DNA of 29,290 nucleotides from assembly GCA_029054535.1 (NCBI GenBank), contig JAIDFC010000102.1, forward strand, positions 1-29,290. The letters are read 5' to 3'. The notes below the pieces were generated by a model. It was not told where the DNA came from. It did no database searches and saw only the letters and a program-made list of their open reading frames with translations. The stretch comes from Rikenella sp. (lineage in GTDB: Bacteria > Bacteroidota > Bacteroidia > Bacteroidales > Rikenellaceae). Positions 19,801 through 25,555 of the stretch are shown piece after piece. The stretch's first letter is position 1. Every line of letters starts with the position of its first letter. Made by a program: the position numbers and the translations under genes.

Positions 19801-22751
19801 TTTGCGGAACCGATTCTGTTTTGTGATTGTGTAGTTGTGTTGTCCGGAGTCCCTATTTGCGTAGATTGAGAGTTTTCCTGCGCCGATTGTTCCGCCGTCT
19901 GCGTCTCCGGCGCCGTTTGTGCCGATTGCGGTTGCTGCTGCTCCTGCCGGGGCGGCGCGACGATGCTCCTCACGTCCAGCAGCGTGTGCGCCTCCTCTCC
20001 GTTCTCGTTCGTGAGGAGCTGACCCGTAGACGGGTCGACCGGCACCGCGTCGATCTCCACTGCACCGTTCCGGTCGGTGGAGACCTGATTGATATAAGCC
20101 TGCGATCCGTCCGCCAGCGTTACCGTCTCTCCGGCCAGTGCGTTCAGGTCGATCCCCTTGTACGCCGCCACCCGAGGCGTCGGGTCTTCCCCCGCCGCAT
20201 TGGCCTCCTCGACGATCTCTTCGACGGCGGCAGCCTCCGCCTCGGCTTGGGAAATGGTTTCCAACTGCTGGCGGAACTCGGTTTCGTATTGTTCAGGCGT
20301 TGTGGTTTCGCCCCGTTTCAGCTCTTCGACGCTCCGTTGCGAGGTCTCGCCGGTCTTCGGGTCGATCACGAAGACCGTTCCGTCCGCCGTGCCGTTTTCT
20401 CCGGCCTCCAGTGTGCCGCCCGCCAGATAGAAGCTATTTCCCTCGAGGTCCGTAACCGTTTCGAGGTTCCCCGTGTCGCGGTTCTTGCGCTGCTCGAACC
20501 GTCGTTGCGCCTCGGCCGCCGCAGCCTGTTCCCGCATCGCCTCCTGCATATCCTGCGTTACGCGACCCTCCACCTGGTGAGCCACATAGTCCATCGCTGC
20601 CGCCCGATCCTGCATCGAAACCGCGCTCCAGTCTATTTGACCGAGTTTTTGAGCCTGTTCTTGCCGCGTTCCGGAGGCCATGATCTGTTGCAGCGACTCG
20701 CTCAGGGTCGGGTCGCTGATCTGCGAACGCAGTTTCGCCCCGGTCCGGGCATGGCGGGCATGGTCGAAAGCCACGATCGGCGTCCGGACGGCGCCCATGG
20801 CCGTACTCATGGCCACCACTCCCAGAATGGTGTTGAATTGCGCCTCGGGCGAGAAGTTCTCTTTCAGTCGTTCCGTCTCTCCGGTCAGGATCGGTTCGAG
20901 AGCGTTCGAGAACTCCTCCTCCAGAGCCTCCATCGTGCCTCCGTTCCATTTGAACACATCCCCCACATAGTTGTCGAACCGTCGTCCTCCCGGCGTTTGG
21001 GTGAACTTGCGAATCGGTGCCAACGCCTCTCCCACCTTCGTTTTTTGCATCCACCGGGGGAAGATTCGTCCCGCTCCGGCAAATGTTCCCCAGAATTCCG
21101 ATCCCAACTCGACCCCTGCGCTGACGTACGATTTCCAGCCGCGTTCCCATTCCGAAGTGGGCCGGGCCAGCCGGGCCGTGTAGTTTCCCTCGGCGTCGAG
21201 CCCCACGTCGTACTGATCGTTGGTTCGTTGCGCATAGTTTCGATAGGTGGTCTGCGAGAAGGGCGCCATAGTCGCCCCTCCAATCAGCGAACCCGCGATA
21301 TTGGCTCCCTGTTTGGCTGCGTAGCGTCCCGCGCTGCTTTTCAGTGCCGCCCCTGCAAGCTCTTTCGCACCGGATTTTCCCGCCATTTGGATTCCATTTA
21401 CGATTCCTTTGCGTGCCAGTCCGCGCACGGCTCCGGCTGCTGCGCCGCCCAATCCGCCGGTCAGCCCCATCTCGATCAGAAACGGTACATTTTCACCGAT
21501 GAACTGTCCGAACTTTTCTGCCGTTGTCGCGCCTCCGAACATCTGGAGTCCCGCCTGCGCGTCGAGGCTTACTAAATAGGCCCCGGCCATGGCCTTTTCT
21601 CCGTCGGTTAGCTCTTCTCCACGGGCCGCTTTGGCGTTGATCGAATTCAGCCGACTCAGGTGTACGGTCTCGGCCCATCCAAACGAAACAGCATCTTCCA
21701 CGTTTCGGGGAGCAATGCCGTGCAGAAACTGGTCGAACCGCGACTTTCCTGCTTTGTCTTTGCTGAAGATTGCCTGCGCTCCTGTTGCTAACAGGCCGGG
21801 AATGGTGGTATATCGAAATGCTTTTTCCATGGGCCCCATCTCTTTTTGAGGCTGGGCATGGATCGCCTGTTCTAATTCGGAATAGGTATTCTGGTAATAT
21901 CGGGCGTGATCGAGAAAATAGCGTGCCGCGTCGAAGTCCGATTGTTCTTGCGGCTTGTAGTGATGTCCGGTTTCAGCTATAACGCGCCCTGCATAGGCAG
22001 TTTCGGGGAAACCGCTCATCAGTCTGTTTTGATCAGTCCATGCGTTTCCCCGGGCCGTGGCGGATCGGGCATTTTCAGTACTTTGAGCTCTCCATCCCGG
22101 TTCGCGTTTTTGGTATTCCGCCTGCCACTCTTTGATGGCCTCATCTACGATTTTGGTAGAGCCGTGAATGCTTTCCCGGATCGCTTTGTATTCCGGCGTA
22201 TCCCAGTCTGCGTCCAATTTTTCTCGGGCCTTTTCACGGACGCTTTCGCTGTTTCTCTCGTCGAGGAATGTTTCGACCCGATGTCGGAAAATATCCTCCG
22301 GCGTCATTTCGCGCAGCGTCTCCCGTGCGACTTCCTGAAGACTTTGCGTGGGATGGAAGATTCCCGGTTTGCTGCCGCTCGGACGCACCCCTTGTTTGAT
22401 GGTCTCTTCCACTTGTGCCACGGCCTCGTCCGCATTCCATGCCGGTTTGCGACTGGTGTATGTGTCATACGGTAGTGTCGGCAATTTCAACTCCGTCCGC
22501 GGGTTCGACGCTTTTGTTTCTGGCAGCAGCTCTTTCCACGACGGAGTCGGTTTCGAGGCAGGCGTGGCCGCCGGGATCACGTCTCCGAAGTCGGTCTGTA
22601 CCGTCGGCGTGCCGGGCGGGGCGATTCGCGAGAGATCGACGGAGTCCGTTACCCCGTCCGGAATCGGCGAGGCGGCATAAGCTGCCGCCTCCCGTGCTTT
22701 TTTCCGGGCGATAAATTTGGCATACAGTTTTCTGTCTTCCGATTCAGCCAT
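10851..22751 (-). CDS. Giant polyvalent ejection protein (3966 aa)
   Basis: A single open frame of 3966 codons, third of three probable ejection genes. In order: a charged N-terminus; Gly/Ala-rich hydrophobic segments (about 410-500) of membrane-inserting type; a Gln/Ser/Thr linker (about 930-980); a barnase/EndoU-superfamily-like nuclease module around H1042 (LAHIEAGHGDQI); a metallopeptidase-like domain with HEVGGH (1547-1552); a linker overprinted by another frame (about 1657-1751); a module starting LVAVHNTTGEQL (about 1772) common in polyvalent proteins; a MuF-C/PBECR-like nuclease module (about 2287-2394, LLSAGIPDLPIELSATRL); a second metallopeptidase with HEAVGH (2553-2558); an LPD3-like module (about 2720-2847); and a long C-terminal LPD38-like region with a hydrophobic helix near 3594-3620. 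Polyvalent proteins are thought to enter the recipient with phage DNA and act on host defences. Exact domain names are from memory; the overall class is secure. Confidence 0.88.
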   Translation of the reverse strand: MAESEDRKLYAKFIARKKAREAAAYAASPIPDGVTDSVDLSRIAPPGTPTVQTDFGDVIPAATPASKPTPSWKELLPETKASNPRTELKLPTLPYDTYTSRKPAWNADEAVAQVEETIKQGVRPSGSKPGIFHPTQSLQEVARETLREMTPEDIFRHRVETFLDERNSESVREKAREKLDADWDTPEYKAIRESIHGSTKIVDEAIKEWQAEYQKREPGWRAQSTENARSATARGNAWTDQNRLMSGFPETAYAGRVIAETGHHYKPQEQSDFDAARYFLDHARYYQNTYSELEQAIHAQPQKEMGPMEKAFRYTTIPGLLATGAQAIFSKDKAGKSRFDQFLHGIAPRNVEDAVSFGWAETVHLSRLNSINAKAARGEELTDGEKAMAGAYLVSLDAQAGLQMFGGATTAEKFGQFIGENVPFLIEMGLTGGLGGAAAGAVRGLARKGIVNGIQMAGKSGAKELAGAALKSSAGRYAAKQGANIAGSLIGGATMAPFSQTTYRNYAQRTNDQYDVGLDAEGNYTARLARPTSEWERGWKSYVSAGVELGSEFWGTFAGAGRIFPRWMQKTKVGEALAPIRKFTQTPGGRRFDNYVGDVFKWNGGTMEALEEEFSNALEPILTGETERLKENFSPEAQFNTILGVVAMSTAMGAVRTPIVAFDHARHARTGAKLRSQISDPTLSESLQQIMASGTRQEQAQKLGQIDWSAVSMQDRAAAMDYVAHQVEGRVTQDMQEAMREQAAAAEAQRRFEQRKNRDTGNLETVTDLEGNSFYLAGGTLEAGENGTADGTVFVIDPKTGETSQRSVEELKRGETTTPEQYETEFRQQLETISQAEAEAAAVEEIVEEANAAGEDPTPRVAAYKGIDLNALAGETVTLADGSQAYINQVSTDRNGAVEIDAVPVDPSTGQLLTNENGEEAHTLLDVRSIVAPPRQEQQQPQSAQTAPETQTAEQSAQENSQSTQIGTPDNTTTQSQNRIGSANLEPEIDENGLPFVTASNGSIDFGQIAEETGLTPAPIRLSTGENRVGPDGKNHGYGLAHIEAGHGDQIRNAGYDSVEQFVELVGKQYTDIREGAKIGENQTYLLELPDNHNNTLFVQLSKDGAYWNVNSAGIFKKRYSRRKPEVYSVPAVGESIDTDASEVNSGHSTGATAPAGNSPKTSLFKDTTFGPNAQESAQNIPRKKDGTKDYAALEPAEMFRAIAEDFGEEVAREEIARQIGIYEAKIKKLSDNRSEEINTRLANRTKVQKLQREVAALRDAAGIAEADPSETGGETTAAATAPRTTLRRQSQALGDYLSLEDKILRDIAEGLKFRWTDEGSRRGLATELGFADSPAERRARFNLLARNGMTVDRYAEQLEQEMDHGTVPMSWDTDIRSSILDVLNRVHSNREAFEAAKALRDADPRLEMSDEEARRQEEYDAARGTTSAMRSDEVGTTPFLQSANDKIDTVPFLRSEADEATPEPDFSTTHRAQVEEIVRELNRASGTQAVVFSTLDELPKKARRAIEASDPNHEYAPPKGFYLFGEVYINASEIVDLGEVERVYHHEVGGHRAVEQSGLSDAELQALYRQTAEDIGIDHMRAQNIPELNEAVNAYLTGKMTAMQLGREYIAYSTERFFAPSLYNTTTEPVFSVDLSQPVTDATIKRIIESANRKHDGKSNLTLAAANPRRAGLHDTTPLSDPRGRKLLHAPIYGSDGRLQGDETTSGAGDGTGRGVETGDPEHSRTVSGQDDAGAGRTEPGALPAGETVAEGSESDDIRYRRPQQNETEKNTLVAVHNTTGEQLKKSFSLGGFPMPSIAITQAEMGHAEFGEISLLFDKNSIDPSDRRNRVYGGDAWTPTFPEVGYKLNEKKTSDIYSRANKAGSLPFFNPVSFHPSNYERQIDGLGSESLVKHFLGDYGAKQFYLAETGNAVQEYEQHEVEKYPANKIALYEETLEKIGIDRLKNESYDALEDEVKQLLGRHGIELEVLKPFRVERLIGKTIESALDYAENGNRKTETDFETTKRKIDERVDSKKFEEWLEGLFTGVVEKKGIRNDKEPFTPSGNSRKWESLYDEITLDNVVKAMQKQAAKGGTGLFRSDIFGAATKEFTDLDDIRNEARQRIQALSHEEYQAEKDRLTARLEQVSVPSASGSFSDAMDFVENVKDAVAKSHTPKGIYNYLRGFYSDMTMEVAEEIADIVREIQSMATWYFEAKPYRAVGFDEVRLAVVPSDTDTELVRQLERLHIPVRVYERGNEQQRRELVADATAELDIRFRQKEVDRLSPEQINERFNAELRQQIDGTLPAGHVYRLGRPSSALLSAGIPDLPIELSATRLAEKANPEYASNHPFALEEVADLPRALAEPIAVFDSKTQPGSRVILTELQHDGTNFVVVLRVRKSDDTRNLDVEVNDIRSLYPKDRVGGIINWINNGLLRWVDKEKAAKFISTQWPNYIGGGENPGGSTPKNVVLTQGPNYLAGENDRAISSATNIIKNFANPTLREGEKASAAQTLADELGVRVRVVRSADEISGEESRFREKRGATGWHDRATGEIAVVLANCADAAEVQRTILHEAVGHYGLPELLGRERADELYRRVFDAVRDTRRGRELLDEHGGETVAGDEYLAEMAEGNVTPGVFRRMLAAVRAFFRDALGIDLKLTDADLRYLLWRSKHNLQRARTVSEAMEVIEQDIRLRAQTAHESARERKAERLDKLRRSEPIRITGKEIAPGEDLKQYKKNALEYGKTLRGEYVNRDTGERIMLHGGSNNGGIREILQHDYKDTEHLQSIAAIPQIIEQSVFIDSSVNLDQQAHPNVSEYRYYVSGLDIGGTDYTVKSVVAVDNNGNRYYDHKLTSIEKGKLLELVTRITNPRPSATISQDIAGSPVIQKTGPETTLSEIKDKRLVSVLQAEPLAYQQEAAKSEPKTVMEHLDHLADKATETDKADEIRFRKKREPGPDDPIRTTKENLATRMGRKLQDAHIPVRQLQDYVRKHGGTTDIDTDVYSALNRAFGRQTERMRRTDEKFRQIERRMSEIRRKWGFKYKATEEYLAAKSSQERHAWGIAAYAETTEAPWNRLHVEETIARFESVVPKKMIEALWRDIREMTQHQLDVMKNCDLITVQTYRDIQARGWQYYLPLQGLDFEFEDMADPHKLFDDALTTGRGTGAEALLRKARGRTTKPGDVLATLQRNVHLTIMAGEQNLAKQFLLRLAEQNPQLQGDTRTGKGIFEIEEQWFVRRDDSQITDAERERGEIYEKTLRRPPKEEIERSEAARREMKQAEQELRAVEKKLRSIDPLDGDNDRLAELQDRRIELERRMDEAFDRITVLRTPPPKHAYTGLSKSEEARFEVPIYRHGVRTVVRLSDANAARAINGDFENLFGGAAEEIVSRIGRATRMMAGLNTSWNPEFMLKNKVRDSAWALFYNWLDKEGSARGYLRNQGPAHAAICRYHTNRARPLTMNERAGYDLYSAEGRQRATERYGAARVRDSLYDDFLMEGGLTGYAYMQDLDHYSRRLKKRARRAGNSVMQAFNAAATGFDLLNDLSEVSTRFATFLAQVERGSDVRSAVNYARDVTINFNRRGEWGRDLNALYMFYNASLQGVANLYQLGRRNKTRMGFAMAAVAGLGYGLSFLLNLWLAAMAEEAGDDDEWRVSDYRRFTNICLPGWLVGSTKRVVTIPLPQELRPAWVLGTVLADVTQGRLRADEGWGTAAAIFNSVADAAGESFLPVEVDSKHPLKTFVPSVFKPLYEIGVNANFMGRKIYREAYPGQTIPESQLGMRNTFIAYKTSCEWLNEQAGGSTTVPAGMNAEGEINRWLNLLDVNPSKAEHLFSSYGGGVGRLIVRTWRCIAEPGDERRASDIPFINAFMADVEREENPNTRYYDTKEKLEMLNEVYRRSEREGSFPAYYRSEEEAQAARARDKHWLLELRKTDGRIKKLTQERNETEQGSPEYKALTREMNHLRSDFLLRYDLGAPESPAPEAETTND
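17501..17782 (-). CDS. Overprinted small gene nested in the giant gene
   Basis: A 93-aa frame (ATG at 17782-17780, TAG at 17503-17501) lies wholly inside the giant gene on the same strand, in the +1 frame. It reads as a real protein: a Pro/Ser/Glu-rich start, then TLHRFLTLEDGSFFTPQYTV and alternating charged helices ending ELSRELYRQGKL. Its codons end overwhelmingly in G or C, as in true genes here, while the giant frame over the same DNA gives a Gly/Thr/Asp/Pro-rich sequence with almost no aromatic residues. I do not recognise the family. A TTG at 17806 could extend it by 8 residues. Either a small gene was captured inside a linker of the giant gene, or both frames are used. No start codon is seen that would let the downstream part of the giant gene be independent. 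Confidence 0.6.
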   Translation of the reverse strand: MENQTSPSPQPTPEERGYMTLHRFLTLEDGSFFTPQYTVPMVVYKEMKRLQEQGMERDEAWKQATRNIREQYPDKTTQELVELSRELYRQGKL

Positions 22752-22757
22752 GAGATT

Positions 22758-24185
22758 CTATTTTACTACGATTAATCCGGCATCTTCCACGACTCTCCTG
22801 ACTGATGCCTCCGGCGTCGGCTCCGGCATGCCGAACACATCCCGGGCCTCTTTGATTGTGATTGTATTGCCTTTGATTTGTTTCGTTCGCTGCATCCAGT
22901 CGTGCATGCCGCGGACATAATTGACGTACTGTTTGTGGTTGATTTGGGCATACCCCGACGTCGGTTTTGGGGCCACGCCGTACGGATGTTCCGCATCCGG
23001 ATCGTAAAAGCCTCCGGAGACCATCCGGTTGTAGAGTCGGCTGACGAGTCCCTCCTGAGTTACCGTCAGTTTGCCGTTTTTCAGGGCTCCTCGCAAGTCT
23101 GCCAGCTCCTCGTCGGTCAGCTCGTTGTTCATCCAGTTCGGTGTTTTTCCCGCCATCCATTCACCGTACGGACCTTTTTTCGCCGATTCGCGCTGGTCGG
23201 TGATCAGGTCGATCACGCCGGCGATGTCTGCCCAGCGTTCCGGCGTCAGGTCATCGTATCCGCCGGTCGAATAGTTGCGGATCTTGATCTGAGGGTGTTC
23301 TTTGGCGAGTCTCGCCCACTGCACTGCCCGATTTTTGTTCGCGGTCTCTTCGTCCGACTTCATCTTGTCGTACTTGTACTGCAGATCCGAGCGATACTGA
23401 GAGGATTTGACCCCCAATTCGGCCGCTTTCTCGGTCAGCTGCCGATTGTGCTCCAAGTCCCCCTTGTACAGGTCGATATACCCTTTGCGACGGGCCGAAA
23501 GCGCATCCGCTTCCGCTTTGGCTGCCTGCAGGTTTGTCTGATCTTTCCGAATCGCGGCCAATAGCTCGTTCTGATCGTATCGTTGCTTCTCGTTGCGGTA
23601 GAGGTCGTCCAGCTGTTGCAGCCGACGGTGGATCTCCTCGATCGGCTTGTTGTCCACCGGCGTCGGTCGTAGGCCTGCGCTGGCCGCGATCCCCTTGCCG
23701 AGCAGCGAAAAAAGGTTATTGAAAGATTGCAGCACGGCTTGCGTTTTCAGCCGCCGCTCCTCGTCCACTCGCCGACGAGGCTTTTGAGAGGCCAGCACGA
23801 TATCCGCCAACGGGTTTCGACCTGTACGCCGGTACTCTTCGACGGCCCGGGGCAACTGCCGGTCGATCTCGTCGATCTTTTCCAGATAGGCCCCCGGATC
23901 TCGTTGCGCCGCCCGGAGCGGGGCAAGGTACGGAGCCACGTCGCCGTATCCCGAAACCGCCTGTCGGCTCAGCTGCTGTGTCGCAGGGGGTGCTGTGGTC
24001 GGTTGGGGCTGCGCGGGTTGAGTCGTTGCAGGCTCTTCGACCGCCGGGGCGTTCGTCGCGTTCGCCGCGGGTGTGGCCGACTCTTCGGCGGCCGGTTGCG
24101 CGGTCGGAACCGACGGGATTTCTGTCGGTTCGGTATTGTGTGGAAGGAGCGTTTTCTCCTTCTCTTCTTTTGTTGCGTAGGTCAT
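22758..24185 (-). CDS. Probable internal virion/ejection protein (middle)
   Basis: A 475-aa protein between the small ejection-like gene (4-base ATGA overlap at its start) and the giant gene (6-base gap). Residues about 15-72 are a Pro/Ala/Thr-rich disordered linker. The middle (about 160-290) is long charged helix of coiled-coil type (KPIEEIHRRLQQLDDLYRNE onward), and the C-terminal third is mixed. There are no enzymatic motifs. The gene order small membrane-active, medium helical, giant enzymatic mirrors T7 gp14-gp15-gp16, so a role in the DNA-ejection channel is likely. The assignment is by context and architecture. Confidence 0.65.
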   Translation of the reverse strand: MTYATKEEKEKTLLPHNTEPTEIPSVPTAQPAAEESATPAANATNAPAVEEPATTQPAQPQPTTAPPATQQLSRQAVSGYGDVAPYLAPLRAAQRDPGAYLEKIDEIDRQLPRAVEEYRRTGRNPLADIVLASQKPRRRVDEERRLKTQAVLQSFNNLFSLLGKGIAASAGLRPTPVDNKPIEEIHRRLQQLDDLYRNEKQRYDQNELLAAIRKDQTNLQAAKAEADALSARRKGYIDLYKGDLEHNRQLTEKAAELGVKSSQYRSDLQYKYDKMKSDEETANKNRAVQWARLAKEHPQIKIRNYSTGGYDDLTPERWADIAGVIDLITDQRESAKKGPYGEWMAGKTPNWMNNELTDEELADLRGALKNGKLTVTQEGLVSRLYNRMVSGGFYDPDAEHPYGVAPKPTSGYAQINHKQYVNYVRGMHDWMQRTKQIKGNTITIKEARDVFGMPEPTPEASVRRVVEDAGLIVVK

Positions 24186-24859
24186 ATCTGCGTTCTGCGG
24201 GTGAGGTCTTTCATGCCGATACCGGCGGTCGATAAGGCGGGAACGTTCAGTGTCGGCATGGGCGGAGCGACTTTCCCGACCGTGTTGGCCAGACTCTTTG
24301 ATACATAGGCCGGCTCGGCTTTCTTCGCCTGCCGGGCCGCCGCTTTAGCGCCGTTCGTGCCCTCCAGCCCGTAGGCCGACAGAAAACCGCCGGCAGTCTG
24401 GGCGAACTGACCGATCATCTCGTTCGTGGCTTGCGCTTTGCCCATCTGGACATTGAGGAGGGCGTCGTCCAGCGAGTCCGCGCGGTTTTGATAGTTCTCC
24501 TTGAGCCGCTGCTTGTACTCCGTACCCATACCGGCGATCTGAGACACGGCGTCGGCATAGCTGTCGTTCAATCGTCCGGCGGCGGCCACTTTGGCCTCGT
24601 CGCTGGCGCCGGACTTGACGGCGTTGTTGTTCAAGGCCTCCTGCTGCCGCTGGTTCTGCCGACGCAGCAGGGCCAGCGTCGAACGGGCGGATTCCGTGTC
24701 CAGATAATTCGTGTTTTTGTCGTGGGCGTACTCTTTGTTGAGCGCATCTTTGCGTTGCAGAAGCTGTTTTTCGGCCTTTTGGGCTTGTTTGCGTGCGCTG
24801 AGCCCCGAGAACAGAGTCCCGAGGGCGGAAACGCCTGCGCCGATTGCTGCTCCGATCAT
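24182..24859 (-). CDS. Probable ejection protein with N-terminal membrane segment (gp14-like)
   Basis: A 225-aa protein beginning with a Gly/Ala-rich amphipathic or membrane segment (MIGAAIGAGVSALGTLFSGL), then Lys/Gln-rich helices (SARKQAQKAEKQLLQRKD) and Asn/Ala-rich coiled coil to about residue 140. This matches the usual design of small podoviral internal virion proteins such as T7 gp14, which form the outer-membrane part of the ejection conduit. It is the first gene of the ejection operon and its stop overlaps the next start (ATGA). A near-consensus promoter element, TACCTTAG on the minus strand, lies 29 bases upstream. Confidence 0.72.
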   Translation of the reverse strand: MIGAAIGAGVSALGTLFSGLSARKQAQKAEKQLLQRKDALNKEYAHDKNTNYLDTESARSTLALLRRQNQRQQEALNNNAVKSGASDEAKVAAAGRLNDSYADAVSQIAGMGTEYKQRLKENYQNRADSLDDALLNVQMGKAQATNEMIGQFAQTAGGFLSAYGLEGTNGAKAAARQAKKAEPAYVSKSLANTVGKVAPPMPTLNVPALSTAGIGMKDLTRRTQI

Positions 24860-24887
24860 GGTTGTGCGTGATTTGGTTTTCGTGGAG

Positions 24888-25002
24888 CTAAGGTACCGGA
24901 CCCGGGGTTCCGCCGGGGCAAAAGATCGGGACTATAGTCCCAAACATCGGGAGCGTCGGCCCGATCTTTTGCCGCTCCGAGAGTCCGTTCGGTTTACATT
25001 TG
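24888..25002. promoter_or_regulatory. Mirror-symmetric divergent promoter region
   Basis: Plus strand: TACATTTG (24995-25002), an exact TAnnTTTG, lies 4 bases before the ATG at 25007, implying a leaderless or nearly leaderless mRNA. Minus strand: TACCTTAG (24895-24888), one mismatch, before the ATG at 24859. Each is preceded, 23 bases upstream, by TTTTG; both TTTTG copies lie in the arms of the inverted repeat at 24917-24973. The two promoters are mirror images around 24945, so one factor could control the packaging/tail and ejection operons together. Confidence 0.55.
24917..24973. repeat. 14-bp inverted repeat with overlapping 14-bp palindrome
   Basis: GGCAAAAGATCGGG at 24917-24930 is exactly repeated in inverted form, CCCGATCTTTTGCC, at 24960-24973. 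Overlapping the left arm is a perfect 14-bp palindrome GGGACTATAGTCCC at 24928-24941. ATCGGGA occurs directly at 24925 and 24946, a 21-base spacing, with an inverted ATCGGG in the right arm. It may be an operator, an activator site or a terminase recognition site; it is not a terminator, since both flanking genes point away. Confidence 0.7.
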
Positions 25003-25006
25003 CTCC

Positions 25007-25555
25007 ATGCCGAAGCCGAAACCCCAAGAGATCACCCCCGCGTTGCGGGACGAGATATGCAGCCTGTTTGCCGAGACGCATAACGCGTCGGAGGTGAGCC
25101 GTGCCACCGGCGTCAGCGACTACCGCGTGAGACGGATCTGGAACGCCTTGTCAGCCGACGAGCGGGAGGGGTATGCGGCGACCGTGCAGGCCACTGTACA
25201 GCGTGCTGCCACCGCCGTGATGGAGCGTCAGGCCGATGAAGTGGCCGCGTATGCTGAAAGCCTGCTGCGTGTGCGCGGCAAGGCCCTCGACGTCCTTGAA
25301 CGGATGCTCAACGCCCTTCCCGCCGAGGATCCGCAGTGTTTCTCGCTGTTGAAAGACCTCGGTAAGCTCCTGCGCGACCTTCATGAGATGGGCGACCCGT
25401 CCGACAGCCGGCAGTCCGACGCTTCCGAGGACTTTTACCGGCTGTTGAAATCGCCGGCGACGATCAATATTCAAAACAATTATTATGGAAAGAGCGAGAC
25501 AGAGCCTTCCGATTCAGGGGATCAATCGGGCCGAGTCGGACGACACGGTGGCTGA
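25007..25555 (+). CDS. Probable terminase small subunit
   Basis: A 182-aa protein. Residues about 8-50 form a helix-turn-helix (LFAETHNASEVSRATGVSDY, then RVRRIWNAL), followed by long helices (about 55-130) suited to ring oligomerisation, and a polar C-terminal tail with TINIQNNYYGKSE. This HTH, helical core and tail order is typical of TerS, which recognises the packaging site and presents DNA to the large subunit. Against this, it is far from terL, and another HTH gene precedes terL. The start ATG lies directly behind a -7 element. The 3' end overlaps the next gene by 71 bases in another frame. Confidence 0.6.
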   Translation: MPKPKPQEITPALRDEICSLFAETHNASEVSRATGVSDYRVRRIWNALSADEREGYAATVQATVQRAATAVMERQADEVAAYAESLLRVRGKALDVLERMLNALPAEDPQCFSLLKDLGKLLRDLHEMGDPSDSRQSDASEDFYRLLKSPATINIQNNYYGKSETEPSDSGDQSGRVGRHGG

